Both the position numbers and the translations under genes were made by a program. From assembly GCA_005881595.1 (NCBI GenBank), contig VBBY01000004.1:1-55500 (forward strand): DNA of 55,500 nucleotides, read 5' to 3'. The notes below the pieces were generated by a model. That model did no database searches and was not told the origin of the DNA. It saw nothing but the letters and a program-made list of their open reading frames with translations. The stretch is from Betaproteobacteria bacterium. GTDB lineage: Bacteria > Pseudomonadota > Gammaproteobacteria > Burkholderiales > SG8-39. Shown piece after piece: positions 22,501 through 33,547 of the stretch. Numbering within the stretch: the first letter of the stretch is position 1; every line of letters begins with the position of its first letter.

Positions 22501-22612
22501 GCCGGTATGCTGCATCACAGCATTTGTGCTGGCGGCAAAACAAAACCGCAAGCACTTCTGGCCCGTTCCTAGGGCAAGCTTCGTCTCGAGTTGCAACAAG
22601 CCGGAGGTGTAC

Positions 22613-23293
22613 ATGAACGCTTCGACGCTGGTGCTTCACGCCGCCGCCGTTCGCGCTTACGAGTCGGCCAAGACCCTGCTCGCCATGCTCGGGCTGGCTG
22701 CCCTGGCGGGGGTTCTTCTGCTGCCGCTGCGGCACGAGTCCTCCGTCAAGGCTGTTCCAGGCCTGGACGGGGACGCCATGAAGACCGCGCGCATCGCCGC
22801 GGGCCCGATTCAGGCGGCGGCAGAAACGCCGCGCGAGCGCGAGCAGCGTTTCGTGACCGAGTTCATCGCCAAGCGCTACCGCGTCTCCGAGCAGGCGGTG
22901 GCCGGTTTCGTCTCGACGGCATACCGCGCCGGCGATCAATACGCGGTGGACCCGCTGCTGATCCTGGCCGTGATGGCCGTCGAATCGCGCTACAACCCGG
23001 TGGCGGAGAGCCAGGTGGGCGCCAAGGGCCTGATGCAGGTGATGCCCAAGTTCCATCTCGACAAGCTGAGCGACCACGGCGGCGAGCACGCGGTGCTCGA
23101 GCCCGAGGTCAACATCGTGGTCGGCGCCAGGATCCTGCGCGAGTACATGCGCCGCTTCGGCGACACCGAGGCGGCGCTGCAGAGGTACGCCGGCGCCTAC
23201 GACGAGCCCACGGCGCAGTACGCGGCGAAGGTGTTCGCCGAGCGCGCCCGCCTCGAGGGGCTCAGGCAGAAGGCGAAGAAACAAAGCGTGTAA
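22613..23293 (+). CDS. Membrane-anchored SLT-domain lytic transglycosylase
   Basis: Protein of 226 residues with an N-terminal hydrophobic segment (about 22-42) that reads as an uncleaved anchor, and an SLT domain. The catalytic Glu is in AVESRYNPVAES, followed by GAKGLMQVMPK and the late RYAGAYDEP motif. A strong GGAGGT ribosome-binding site fixes the start. It differs from the SLT protein of the proS chain in having an anchor in place of a clear signal peptide. Its 3' end overlaps the convergent aminotransferase gene by 32 bases. Confidence 0.87.
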   Translation: MNASTLVLHAAAVRAYESAKTLLAMLGLAALAGVLLLPLRHESSVKAVPGLDGDAMKTARIAAGPIQAAAETPREREQRFVTEFIAKRYRVSEQAVAGFVSTAYRAGDQYAVDPLLILAVMAVESRYNPVAESQVGAKGLMQVMPKFHLDKLSDHGGEHAVLEPEVNIVVGARILREYMRRFGDTEAALQRYAGAYDEPTAQYAAKVFAERARLEGLRQKAKKQSV

Positions 23294-24425
23294 TGCGCGC
23301 GGCGGCCTCTTCGAGGTCGTCCATGCTGCGCGTGTAGGCGAAGCGCACGAAGCGCGCCGTGCCGTTCGCGCCGAAATCGACGCCGGGCGTGGCGGCCACG
23401 GCTTCCTTCTGCAGCAGATCGAGGCTGAAGCGCTTGGCGTCGCCGCCGCAATCGGCGTACACGTAGAACGCGCCGTGCGGTTCCGCCGGGATCGACAATC
23501 CGGCGCGGCGCAGCGCCGGGACGAGGAAATCGCGTCGCCGTGCGAATTCGTTTCTTCGCTCTTCCAAAATCGAAACTGTCTCGGGCAGGAAGGCCGAGCA
23601 GGCGGCGTGCTGCGAAGGAGCCGGCGCGGAGATGAACAGGTGCTGCGCCAGCTTCTCGAAGCTGCGCACCGCACTCTCCGGGAGCACGACCCAGCCCAGA
23701 CGCCAGCCGGTCATGCAGAAGTACTTCGAGAAGCTGTTGATCAGCACCACCTCGCCCGGCAAGCCCAGGGCGCTCCAGGGCTCGGTGCCGTACACCAGGC
23801 CCTGGTAGATCTCGTCGACGAGCAGCACGCCGCCGCGCTCGGCGATAAAGCCGGCGATGCGTGCCAGCTCGGATTTTTCGATCAAGGTCCCGGTCGGATT
23901 CGATGGCGAGCCCACGAGCAGGCCCTTGGTGCGCGGCCCCCATGCCGCGCGCACCATCTCGAGCGTCGGCTGGAAACGGCCGGCCACCGAGACCGGTAGC
24001 GTGCGCGCGACGCCCTCGAAAGCGCGCACGAAGTGCCGGTACCCGGGGTAGCCGGGGTCGGGGACCAGGATCTCGTCGCCCGCGTCGACGTACAGCGCTG
24101 CGAGCGTGAGCAGGCCGCCGGATGCTCCCGAGGTGACGGCGATTCTTGCAGGCTCTACTTGAGTAGAGAACTTCGATGCATAGTGAGCGGCAATCGCTTC
24201 GCGCAGCTTGGGCAGGCCGAGCGTCGCCGTGTAGGCGGTCAGGCCGTCGCGCAGGGCCTGCACGCCCGCCTCGACCACCGGCGCAGGGGCGGTGAAGTCC
24301 GGCTCGCCGATCTCCATGTGCACCACGCGCCGACCGGCGGCCTCGAGCGCGTGCGCGCGCGCGAGCACGTCCATCACTTCGAAAGGTTCGATTTCTGCTG
24401 CGCGGCGCGCCGTGAGCCTGAGCAT
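23262..24425 (-). CDS. PLP-dependent class I/II aminotransferase
   Basis: A 387-residue fold-type I aminotransferase. The PLP lysine lies in NSFSKYFCMTGWRLGW; GEPDFTAP, SNPTG and the arginine of FVRFAYTR complete the usual set. The substrate (aspartate, alanine/valine or aromatic) cannot be assigned. It diverges from the malic enzyme gene with only 25 bases between the chosen starts, and a palindromic -10 element lies in that gap. Two A+T-rich codon patches are present (near 23565 and 24150). Confidence 0.88.
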   Translation of the reverse strand: MLRLTARRAAEIEPFEVMDVLARAHALEAAGRRVVHMEIGEPDFTAPAPVVEAGVQALRDGLTAYTATLGLPKLREAIAAHYASKFSTQVEPARIAVTSGASGGLLTLAALYVDAGDEILVPDPGYPGYRHFVRAFEGVARTLPVSVAGRFQPTLEMVRAAWGPRTKGLLVGSPSNPTGTLIEKSELARIAGFIAERGGVLLVDEIYQGLVYGTEPWSALGLPGEVVLINSFSKYFCMTGWRLGWVVLPESAVRSFEKLAQHLFISAPAPSQHAACSAFLPETVSILEERRNEFARRRDFLVPALRRAGLSIPAEPHGAFYVYADCGGDAKRFSLDLLQKEAVAATPGVDFGANGTARFVRFAYTRSMDDLEEAAARITRFVSSPSA

Positions 24426-24436
24426 GACGGTCCGGG

Positions 24437-24444
24437 ATTATAAT
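24437..24444. promoter_or_regulatory. Palindromic -10 element serving divergent genes
   Basis: ATTATAAT is its own reverse complement, so consensus TATAAT is present on both strands (24439-24444 plus, 24442-24437 minus). On the plus strand it ends six bases before the malic enzyme GTG; on the minus strand 11 bases before the aminotransferase ATG. No good -35 hexamer is visible on either strand. Confidence 0.55.
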
Positions 24445-24450
24445 TTTTTG

Positions 24451-26745
<2,295 letters not shown>

Positions 26746-26750
26746 AGGAA

Positions 26751-27932
26751 ATGGATACCGCGGCCACCAACGTGGCGCCATTCCCGGCGAGCCGGATCAA
26801 GCCGCGGGCCGGGCTGGTGTTGACGGGGGGAGGCGCGCGCGCCGCTTACCAGGTCGGCGTGGTGAAGGCGGTGCGCGACATCCTCGGCAACCCGGTCAAG
26901 AACCCGTTCCCGATCGTCTGCGGCACTTCCGCTGGCGCGATCAACGCCGCCACGCTCGCGGTGTTTGCCGACAATTTCTCGCGCGCCGTCGGCAACCTGC
27001 TCGAAGTGTGGGAGCACATGCGCTGCGAGCACATCTACCGCACCGACGCCTGGCGCATCCTGAAGAGCGGCGCGCGCTGGCTCGGCGCGATGATGCTCAT
27101 CTCGCGCAACAACCCGGTGTCGCTGCTCGACAACGAGCCGCTCGCGCGGATGCTGGAAAAAAATCTGGATTTCCAGAGGATCCAGACCCATATCGATTCG
27201 GGCGCGCTGTACGCGGTGTGCGTGACCGCCTCGGGCTACACCTCGGGCCAGAGCGTGTCGTTCTTCCAGGGCGGCAGCGGGGTCGAGGGCTGGGAGCGCA
27301 ACCAGCGCATCGGCGCCGGGGTCAGCCTCAAGCTCGAGTACCTGCTCGCCTCGGCCTCGCTGCCGTTCATTTTCCCGGCGGTGAAGCTGAACCGCGAGTA
27401 CTTCGGCGACGGCACGATGCGCCAGATCGCGCCGGTGAGCCCGGCGCTGCACCTGGGCGCCGACCGCGTGCTGATCGTCGGCACCGGCAGGCAGAACGTC
27501 GACCAGGCGCGCACGCGCTCCAGCGTCTACCCGTCGATCGCGCAGATCGCCGGCCATGCGCTGAACAGCATCTTCCTCGACAGCCTGGCGGTCGACATCG
27601 AGCGGCTGGAGCGCATCAACCGCACCGTGCGGCTGGTGCCGCCGGAGCGGCTCACCGACTCGGGCCTGCGGGCGGTGAAGGTGCTCTACATCACGCCGTC
27701 GCAGCCGCTCGAGCGCATCGCGGCGCGCTTCCTGCACGACCTGCCGGGGACGGTGCGCTGCATCCTGCGGCCGATCGGCGCGCTGAGCCGCGCGGGCTCG
27801 AACCTCGCGAGCTACCTGCTGTTCGAGGAATCGTTCTGCCGTGCGCTGATCGACCTCGGCTACGAGGACACCGTGAGCCGCGAGGCCGAGGTGAGGGCGT
27901 TATTTGAACCCGAAGCGAAGGACGCGACATGA
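26751..27932 (+). CDS. Patatin-like phospholipase
   Basis: Serine lipid hydrolase of 393 residues with the oxyanion loop [11 protein letters not shown], nucleophile motif GTSAG (Ser about residue 65) and the catalytic Asp in FGDGTMRQ. No signal peptide is seen, so it is probably cytoplasmic or membrane-associated. AAAGGAA just before the ATG is the ribosome-binding site. It overlaps the PhaM-like gene by four bases, which may connect it with storage-granule lipid, though that is only an inference from position. Confidence 0.87.
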   Translation: MDTAATNVAPFPASRIKPRAGLVLTGGGARAAYQVGVVKAVRDILGNPVKNPFPIVCGTSAGAINAATLAVFADNFSRAVGNLLEVWEHMRCEHIYRTDAWRILKSGARWLGAMMLISRNNPVSLLDNEPLARMLEKNLDFQRIQTHIDSGALYAVCVTASGYTSGQSVSFFQGGSGVEGWERNQRIGAGVSLKLEYLLASASLPFIFPAVKLNREYFGDGTMRQIAPVSPALHLGADRVLIVGTGRQNVDQARTRSSVYPSIAQIAGHALNSIFLDSLAVDIERLERINRTVRLVPPERLTDSGLRAVKVLYITPSQPLERIAARFLHDLPGTVRCILRPIGALSRAGSNLASYLLFEESFCRALIDLGYEDTVSREAEVRALFEPEAKDAT

Positions 27933-28198
27933 GCGAGCAGAAGCCGCAGGACCCGTTCGAGATGTTCCGCCGCCTGTGGGGCCCGCTCGGCGTGCCGCTG
28001 CCGGGCATGGCGATGCCGACGCTCGACCCGCAGGAGCTCGACAAGCGCATCGCCGACCTGCGCTCGATCGAGGCCTGGCTCAACATGAACCTCAACATGG
28101 TGAAATTCTCGATCCAGGGACTGGAATTGCAGCGCGCCGCGTTGCAGGCTATGCGGTCCGTCACGCCAGGACAGAATTCGAACCCGAAAGGAGAGTGA
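27929..28198 (+). CDS. phaM: PhaM-like polyhydroxyalkanoate granule protein
   Basis: An 89-residue protein matching the N-terminal region of Pha[22 protein letters not shown], then [21 protein letters not shown]. PhaM of Ralstonia activates PHB synthase PhaC1 and links granules to the nucleoid through a C-terminal Lys/Ala-rich DNA-binding tail. That tail is absent here, so DNA tethering would need another protein. The start overlaps the patatin stop. No phaC or phaP is in the window. Confidence 0.75.
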   Translation: MSEQKPQDPFEMFRRLWGPLGVPLPGMAMPTLDPQELDKRIADLRSIEAWLNMNLNMVKFSIQGLELQRAALQAMRSVTPGQNSNPKGE

Positions 28199-28199
28199 G

Positions 28200-29171
28200 A
28201 TGCCGAAGGCAATCCGTTTCCACAACACCGGCGGTCCCGAGGTACTGCAGCTCGACGAGGTGCCGGCCGGCGAGCCGGGTCCAGGCCAGGCGCGCGTGCG
28301 CCACACCGCGATCGGCGTCAACTTCGTCGACACCTACCAGCGCTCGGGCCTGTACCCGATGCAGCTGCCGCAGGTGGCGGGCAACGAGGGCGCGGGCGTG
28401 GTCGAGGCGGTCGGCGCGAACGTCACCGACCTGAAGAAGGGCGACCGGGTCGCCTACACCGGGCTGCCCGGCTCTTACTGCGAAGCGCGCGTCGTGCCGG
28501 CCGATCGCCTGGTGAAGATCCCGGAGGGCATCACCGACGAGCAGGCGGCCTCGATGATGCTGAAAGGGATGACGGTGCATTACCTGATCCACAGCACCTA
28601 CCCGGTGAAGCGCGGCGAAACCGTGCTGTGGCACGCCGCCGCCGGCGGCGTCGGCCTGATCGCCTGCCAGTGGCTGAAGACGCTCGGCGTCACGGTCATC
28701 GGCACCGTGGGCTCCGAGGAGAAGGCGAAGCTCGCCAGGGACCACGGCGCTGACCACGTCATCAACTACAGCAAGGAGAACTTCGTCGAGCGCTCGAGCA
28801 CGATCACCGGCGGCAAGAAGCTGCCGGTGGTCTACGACGCGGTCGGCAAGGCGACCTGGGACGGCTCGCTCGACTGCCTGCGGCCGCGCGGCCTGATGGT
28901 GTCTTTCGGCAACGCCTCGGGGCCGGTGCCGCCGGTGAACCTCGGCATCCTGTCGACCAAGGGCTCGCTCTACGTGACGCGGCCCACCCTCGCCACCTAC
29001 ATCGCGAGCCGCGCCGACCTGCTCGAGCGCGCAGCCTCGCTCTTCGGGGTGGTGAAGGCGGGCAAGGTGAAGATCGAGACCACCGGGCGCTACAAGCTCG
29101 CCGAGGCGCAGCGGGCGCACCGCGATCTCGAGAGCAGGAAGACGACCGGCTCGATCATCCTCTTGCCCTGA
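28200..29171 (+). CDS. Quinone oxidoreductase (zeta-crystallin-like MDR family)
   Basis: A 323-residue NADPH-dependent, zinc-free medium-chain oxidoreductase. The N-terminal GroES-like part has VNFVDTYQRSGLYP and AGNEGAGVVEAVG; the cofactor-binding motif is AAAGGVGLIACQ (about residue 145). No catalytic or structural zinc cysteines are present. AAAGGAGAG precedes the ATG, one base after the phaM stop. E. coli QorA is the best-known relative; the physiological substrate is not evident. Confidence 0.88.
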   Translation: MPKAIRFHNTGGPEVLQLDEVPAGEPGPGQARVRHTAIGVNFVDTYQRSGLYPMQLPQVAGNEGAGVVEAVGANVTDLKKGDRVAYTGLPGSYCEARVVPADRLVKIPEGITDEQAASMMLKGMTVHYLIHSTYPVKRGETVLWHAAAGGVGLIACQWLKTLGVTVIGTVGSEEKAKLARDHGADHVINYSKENFVERSSTITGGKKLPVVYDAVGKATWDGSLDCLRPRGLMVSFGNASGPVPPVNLGILSTKGSLYVTRPTLATYIASRADLLERAASLFGVVKAGKVKIETTGRYKLAEAQRAHRDLESRKTTGSIILLP

Positions 29172-29181
29172 TGCGACGCGG

Positions 29182-29424
29182 TTACTTGATATTGAGGATC
29201 TTCATCGCGCGCGCGAGGGTATCGACCGAGTCCTGATGCTTGCCGGCCTTGTGGAGCGCCTCACCCTCCGCACGGTACTTCTGCACCTCGGCCATCTGCT
29301 GGGCTGAGAGCTGCGGCTTGTTCGCCAGCGCCGCGTCGATCTTCTTCATGTCGGCGGGGCAGTGGAAGGCGAATGCGGCCGAGCTGGCGAGAGCCAGCGC
29401 GGCGACCAGTGCAAACTGCTTCAT
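29182..29424 (-). CDS. Small exported protein
   Basis: An 80-residue protein with a clear signal peptide (cleavage near AFA, residue 19), leaving about 60 residues with one Cys (FHCPADMKKID) and helical, Ala- and Lys-rich sequence. The pattern DALANKP...LSAQQ...VQKYRAEGEALHKAGKH is one I associate with small periplasmic proteins of unknown function in betaproteobacteria; no name is assigned. AAGGAG eight bases before the ATG is a good ribosome-binding site. It diverges from the Nudix gene with only 15 bases between starts. Confidence 0.72.
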   Translation of the reverse strand: MKQFALVAALALASSAAFAFHCPADMKKIDAALANKPQLSAQQMAEVQKYRAEGEALHKAGKHQDSVDTLARAMKILNIK

Positions 29425-29439
29425 GATCTCTTCTCCTTT

Positions 29440-30030
29440 ATGGAACTCGATCCGGCCGGGCTGAAGGAGCGGCTGCGGCGCCGCTCCCCTCCGGTGCCGC
29501 CAGTATACGGCGACGAGGAAGCCGGCAGGGAGGGCGCGCTCACGCCCGCCTCGGTGCTGGTGCCGGTCGTCGCCCATCCCGGCCGGCTGACGGTGCTGTT
29601 CACGCAGCGCACTTCCCAGCTGCGCATCCATTCAGGGCAGATCAGCTTTCCCGGCGGCCGCGCCGAGCCCGGGGACCCGAGCCCGGAGGTCACGGCGCTG
29701 CGCGAGGCGGCAGAGGAAATCGGCCTGAAGGCCGGGCAGGTCGAGCTCATCGGCCGGCTGCCGGAATACCTGACGCGCACCGGCTACCGCGTGACCCCGG
29801 TGGTCGGGCTGCTGACGCCGCCGCTCGAGCTGGCGCCCGACCCGCGCGAAGTCCAGGAGGTGTTCGAGGTCCCCCTCGCGTTCCTGCTCGATCCGCGCAA
29901 CCACCAGCGCAGGACGCGCGAGTTCCAGGGCCGCAGCGTTTCCTTTTACGCCATCGCGTACGGCGGGCGCGATATCTGGGGCGTGACCGCCGGGATCCTG
30001 GTCAACTTCTCCCGCCGGCTTGCTGATTAG
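29440..30030 (+). CDS. CoA pyrophosphatase (Nudix)
   Basis: Nudix hydrolase of the CoA-directed group: 196 residues, with the UPF0035 signature QLRIHSGQISFPGGRAEPGD running into the Nudix box and EAAEEIG. It splits CoA or oxidised CoA into phosphopantetheine and 3',5'-ADP. The ATG at 29440 has no ribosome-binding site on its strand, because the 15-base gap to the divergent gene contains that gene's. The start is therefore less certain than the identity. Confidence 0.86.
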   Translation: MELDPAGLKERLRRRSPPVPPVYGDEEAGREGALTPASVLVPVVAHPGRLTVLFTQRTSQLRIHSGQISFPGGRAEPGDPSPEVTALREAAEEIGLKAGQVELIGRLPEYLTRTGYRVTPVVGLLTPPLELAPDPREVQEVFEVPLAFLLDPRNHQRRTREFQGRSVSFYAIAYGGRDIWGVTAGILVNFSRRLAD

Positions 30031-30039
30031 AATGACCCC

Positions 30040-30945
30040 ATGGGCGTCATCGCGATCATCGCCGCGCTGCTGATCGAGCAGTGGCGGCCGCTCGGCGACC
30101 GCAAGAGCGTGAACGAGGCGCTCGGCGCCTGGGCCGGCTGGCTGGAGCAGTCGTTCAACGGCGGCGAGCGCCGCCATGGCATCGTCGCGTGGCTGGTCGC
30201 GGTGATACCGGCGGCGGCTGGGGGCGCCGTGCTGCACGCTCTGTTTTACGCGCTGCACCCGCTGCTCGCGCTCGCTTTCAACATCGCCGCGCTCTACGTC
30301 ACGCTCGGCTTCCGCCAGTTCAGCCATCACTTCACCGCCATCCAGCTGGCGGTCAAGTCGGGCGACATCGAGCGCGCGCGGCTCCAGCTCGATGAATGGC
30401 GCGGCGCCTCGGGCGTGGTGCGCACGCGCGAGGAGGTCATCCGCCTCGCGATCGAGGAGGCGCTGCTCGCTTCGCACCGCCACGTGTTCGGCGTGCTGCT
30501 GTGGTACGTGCTGCTGCCAGGGCCGAGCGGCGCGATCCTGTACCGCCTGGCGGCGTTCCTCGCCGCGCGCTGGCAGGGCCTCGGCGCCTTCGGCCGTTTC
30601 GCGCAGCAGGCGTTCTACGTGCTCGACTGGCCGGCGGTGCGGCTGACCGCGGCCGCCTTCGCGGTGGTCGGCGATTTCGAGGACGCGGTCTACTGCTGGC
30701 GCACCCAGGCGCCGAGCTGGCCCGAGCCGAACGCCGGCATCGTGCTCGCCGCCGGCGCCGGCGCGATGGGTGTACGCCTCGGCATGCCGGTGCAGGAAGT
30801 CGACGGCATGCATCCGCGTCCGGAGCTCGGACTCAGCGAGCCCGCCGACGCCCCGTTTCTCGACAGCACCGTGGGCCTCCTCTGGCGCGCGCTGGTGGTC
30901 TGGGTGGCGGTGCTGATCGTGGTCAGTGTCGCGCGGCTGCTGTGA
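30040..30945 (+). CDS. CobD/CbiB family membrane protein
   Basis: A 301-residue inner-membrane protein of the CobD/CbiB type (RQFSHHFTAI near residue 95, EEALLASHRHVFGVLLWY, LDWPAVRLTAAAFA, about four to five helices). True CbiB makes adenosylcobinamide phosphate, but no other cobalamin gene is in the window, and betaproteobacteria often carry this divergent form beside unrelated genes. TAGAAT (30028-30033, including the previous stop) lies six bases before the ATG and no Shine-Dalgarno sequence is visible. Confidence 0.8.
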   Translation: MGVIAIIAALLIEQWRPLGDRKSVNEALGAWAGWLEQSFNGGERRHGIVAWLVAVIPAAAGGAVLHALFYALHPLLALAFNIAALYVTLGFRQFSHHFTAIQLAVKSGDIERARLQLDEWRGASGVVRTREEVIRLAIEEALLASHRHVFGVLLWYVLLPGPSGAILYRLAAFLAARWQGLGAFGRFAQQAFYVLDWPAVRLTAAAFAVVGDFEDAVYCWRTQAPSWPEPNAGIVLAAGAGAMGVRLGMPVQEVDGMHPRPELGLSEPADAPFLDSTVGLLWRALVVWVAVLIVVSVARLL

Positions 30946-31643
30946 TCAAGGCGCTCGCTTTCGATGTCTTCGGCACCGTCGTCGACTGGCGAGGAGCAGT
31001 CATCCGCGAAGGCGAGCTGGTGGCGAAGGAGAAGGGCCTGCGCGTCGACTGGCCGAAGTTCGCCGACGCCTGGCGCGCGGGCTACCACCCGGCCATGGAC
31101 CGCGTGCGCAAGGGCAAGCTGCCCTGGACGCACATCGATCAGCTTCACCGCATGATCCTCAACGATCTGCTGAAGCCTTTCGGACTGGGCGGACTGAGCG
31201 AGGAGGAGATCCAGCACCTGAACCGCGCCTGGCATCGCCTGACGCCGTGGCCGGACTCGGTGCCGGGGCTGAACCGGCTGCGCGGCCGCTACGTCCTCGC
31301 GACGCTGTCGAACGGCAACGTCTCGCTCCTCGTCGACATGGCGAAGAACGCGGGCCTGCCCTGGGATTGCGTGCTCTCCGCGGAGCTCTTCGGCCACTAT
31401 AAGCCCGACCCCGAGGTGTACCAGGGCGCCGCGCGCCTGCTCGGCCTGCCGCCGGGCGAGCTGATGATGGTGGCGGCGCATCCGCGCGATCTCGAAGCCG
31501 CGCAGCGCGTCGGTCTCAAGACCGCCTACGTGCCGCGGCCGCTCGAGTACGGCCTGGACGGCAGGCAGGAAACCGGGCCCCACGCGGTGTTCGACGTGAC
31601 CGCGGGCGATTTCCTCGATCTTGCCGTCAAGCTGGGCGCCTAG
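30942..31643 (+). CDS. Haloacid dehalogenase type II
   Basis: HAD-superfamily hydrolase of 233 residues starting with GTG inside the CbiB-like stop (GTGA). Nucleophile Asp8 is in FDVFGT, motif II is TLSNGN, the conserved Lys is in HYKPDPEVY and the acidic motif is AAHPRDLEAA. This set is typical of L-2-haloacid dehalogenases, where water attack on an Asp-ester releases halide; many annotated members act instead as phosphatases or on unknown substrates. Confidence 0.85.
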   Translation: MIKALAFDVFGTVVDWRGAVIREGELVAKEKGLRVDWPKFADAWRAGYHPAMDRVRKGKLPWTHIDQLHRMILNDLLKPFGLGGLSEEEIQHLNRAWHRLTPWPDSVPGLNRLRGRYVLATLSNGNVSLLVDMAKNAGLPWDCVLSAELFGHYKPDPEVYQGAARLLGLPPGELMMVAAHPRDLEAAQRVGLKTAYVPRPLEYGLDGRQETGPHAVFDVTAGDFLDLAVKLGA

Positions 31644-31658
31644 GTTCCGGCAGGACCG

Positions 31659-31675
31659 GCGCCTCGAGGAGGCGC
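31659..31675. terminator. Possible bidirectional terminator hairpin
   Basis: GCGCCTC (31659-31665) and GAGGCGC (31669-31675) form a 7-bp stem with a 3-base loop in the 48-base gap between convergent genes (dehalogenase and MFS transporter). There is no U tract, so function is uncertain. Confidence 0.35.
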
Positions 31676-31691
31676 TGCGTGCCTGCGCCGC

Positions 31692-32906
31692 TCACGCCGC
31701 AGCCGCGGCGGATCTGAACCTGGGTGCTTCGCTGATCGGCAAGTGGATCAGCGCGGCGGCAAAGGCAAGCATCACGTCCGCGTACCACATCCACTGGTAG
31801 CCGCCGGTCGCCTCGAACAGCTTTCCGCCGAGCCAGGCGCCGAGGAAGCCGCCGATCTGGTGCGACAGCATGACGATGCCGAAGAGGGTGGCGAGGAAGC
31901 GCATGCCGTGGAGCTTGGCGACCAGCCCGACCGTCGGCGGCACCGTGGCGAGGTAGGTGAAGCCGATCACCACCGCGAACCCGATGAAGCTGGCGGTGGT
32001 CTTCGGCGCGGCGAGGAATGCAATCACCGCCAGCCCGCGCGCGGCATACAGCAGCGACAGCACCGACTTCATGCGCCAGCGCCCGATCGCCCAGCCGGCA
32101 GTGAAGCTGCCGGCGATGTTGAACAGGCCGATGAGCGACAGCGACCACGCCGCGACTTCGGGCGGCAGCTGGCAGGAGGCGACGACGCCGGGCAGGTGCG
32201 TGGCGATGAAGGCGACGTGGAAGCCGCAGACGAAGAATCCCGTGGTGAGATAGATGAAGCTCGGGTCGCGCATCGCGTCGCGCACCGCGGCCCGCATCGA
32301 CTTTTCCGGCGCTGCGCGCTGCCCGGCCGGCGCGGCCTCGGGCCTGCCGCGCAGCAGCCAGGCGAGCGGCGCGGCCGCCAGCGCCATCGCGCCGACGGCG
32401 GAGAGCGCGCCCACCCAACCGAGTATGCCGGTGAGGAGCTGCGCGACCGGCACCACGGCGAACTGCCCGAACGAGCCGCCCGCATTGACGATGCCGCTGG
32501 CGAGGCCGCGCTGTTGCGGCGGCACGGCGCGGCCGACCGCCGACATGAGCACGCCCAGGCCCGCCATCCCGGCGCCGCCGGCGGCGACGACGCCGATCAG
32601 CAGGATCAGCATCCAGGTGCTGTGGGCATGCGGCGTGAGCACCGTGCCGAGCGTGACCAGGATGCCGCCGAGCGCGATCACGCGGCCGGAGCCGTAGCGG
32701 TCGGCCATGGCGCCGGCAAAGGGCTGCGTGATTCCCCACATCAGCTGCGCCACCGCGAAGGCGAGGCTGATCGAGGCGATGCCCAGGCCCGTGGCGCTGT
32801 TCAGCGGGCTGATGAACAGCGCCTGCGACTGGCGCACGCCGAAGACCAGCGCGAACACCAGCGCCGCGGCCGCGATGATCCACCATTGCCTGCGGTCAAA
32901 CCGCAT
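31692..32906 (-). CDS. MFS transporter
   Basis: A 404-residue integral membrane protein with about 12 helices and a cytoplasmic loop in the middle (about residues 190-215, Arg/Glu/Pro-rich). The loop 2-3 signature GAMADRYGSGRV is the MFS motif A. It resembles the oxalate/formate-antiporter-like and monocarboxylate group, but the substrate is not evident. It begins six bases after the DUF2007 stop, as the last gene of the M48-phhB-DUF2007 chain. Confidence 0.87.
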   Translation of the reverse strand: MRFDRRQWWIIAAAALVFALVFGVRQSQALFISPLNSATGLGIASISLAFAVAQLMWGITQPFAGAMADRYGSGRVIALGGILVTLGTVLTPHAHSTWMLILLIGVVAAGGAGMAGLGVLMSAVGRAVPPQQRGLASGIVNAGGSFGQFAVVPVAQLLTGILGWVGALSAVGAMALAAAPLAWLLRGRPEAAPAGQRAAPEKSMRAAVRDAMRDPSFIYLTTGFFVCGFHVAFIATHLPGVVASCQLPPEVAAWSLSLIGLFNIAGSFTAGWAIGRWRMKSVLSLLYAARGLAVIAFLAAPKTTASFIGFAVVIGFTYLATVPPTVGLVAKLHGMRFLATLFGIVMLSHQIGGFLGAWLGGKLFEATGGYQWMWYADVMLAFAAALIHLPISEAPRFRSAAAAA

Positions 32907-32912
32907 GCGCCC

Positions 32913-33221
32913 TTATGCCGGCCGGTCCCTGCCGCAGCGCCAGCACTGCGTGAACTGCGGCTCGCACAGCTCGCCGCACGACGCGCAGGCCCACGGCGGC
33001 CCGCTCTTCGCGGAAAGAGCGCTTCGCAGGACGGCCTCTGCGCGCGCGGCTTCGCTGTCGCGGACCACCCACAGCTCGGTCTGGCATTCGGCGGGCGGCA
33101 GCTCGCCCATCGCCGAGGAGAGCAGCTCGTTCCTCACCACGGCGCGGATGCCTTCGGCCTCCAGGAGGTTCCTGGCATGGTGTACCGCCGCCAGGTTGAA
33201 AGAGCTGTAGATTCTCTTCAA
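32913..33221 (-). CDS. DUF2007 signal-transducing-like protein with C-terminal zinc ribbon
   Basis: A 102-residue protein starting with TTG in the phhB stop (TTGA), giving MKRIYSSFNLAAVHH. The first 65 residues match the DUF2007 ferredoxin-like fold (YSSFNLAAVHHARNLLEAEGI). The C-terminus CASCGELCEPQFTQCWRCG supplies four cysteines in two CxxC pairs, a rubredoxin-type zinc ribbon. Function unknown. An ATG is not available in the conserved region, which supports the TTG. Confidence 0.8.
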   Translation of the reverse strand: MKRIYSSFNLAAVHHARNLLEAEGIRAVVRNELLSSAMGELPPAECQTELWVVRDSEAARAEAVLRSALSAKSGPPWACASCGELCEPQFTQCWRCGRDRPA

Positions 33222-33547
33222 AGCTCGAACAGCGCGTCGCACTTGGCGGCGCAGATGAAGTCGTTCTCCGACAGCCCGCCGACGGCGTGCGTCGAGTACT
33301 CGACCCGGCACTTGTTGTAGCCGACCGTCAGGTCGGGATGATGGTCCTCGCGGTGCGAGATCCAGGCGAGCGCGTTCACGAAGGCCATGGTCTGGTAGTA
33401 ATTCGCGAACGGGTAGAGCTTCGCGAGCTTGCCGTCCTCGATCGACCAGCCCTTCAGCCGGCGCAGCATGTCCTTCGCCTGCTGGGCCGTGTAGGCAGGC
33501 GTGCCGCCCTCGCACGGTTTGCACTTTGCCTTGGCAAGATCGCTCAT
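33218..33547 (-). CDS. phhB: Pterin-4a-carbinolamine dehydratase
   Basis: A 109-residue enzyme that dehydrates 4a-hydroxytetrahydrobiopterin, recycling the cofactor of phenylalanine hydroxylase. The signature REDHHPDLTVGYNKCRVEYS holds the active-site histidines, with THAVGGLSENDF after it. No phhA is in the window. Both ends overlap neighbours by four bases, so it is co-translated with the M48 and DUF2007 genes. Confidence 0.93.
   Translation of the reverse strand: MSDLAKAKCKPCEGGTPAYTAQQAKDMLRRLKGWSIEDGKLAKLYPFANYYQTMAFVNALAWISHREDHHPDLTVGYNKCRVEYSTHAVGGLSENDFICAAKCDALFEL

Larger units (their letters stand above)
22213..22612. other. 400-base non-coding stretch with hairpin and promoter
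   Basis: No convincing gene is seen between the lysine-rich protein and the SLT gene. The first part holds a perfect stem-loop (22233-22256). The middle (22290-22400) is G+C-rich with several partial inverted repeats around GGCCGG. From about 22395 base composition becomes A+T-rich, and a sigma-70-like promoter lies at 22472-22500. The remaining roughly 110 bases form a long 5' leader with small inverted repeats such as GCTGCATCACAGC. Confidence 0.55.

Noticed and set aside
22282-22572. Short plus-strand frame of 96 codons in the 400-base gap
   Set aside because: No ribosome-binding site, no recognisable family, mixed composition, and it spans a predicted promoter and leader.
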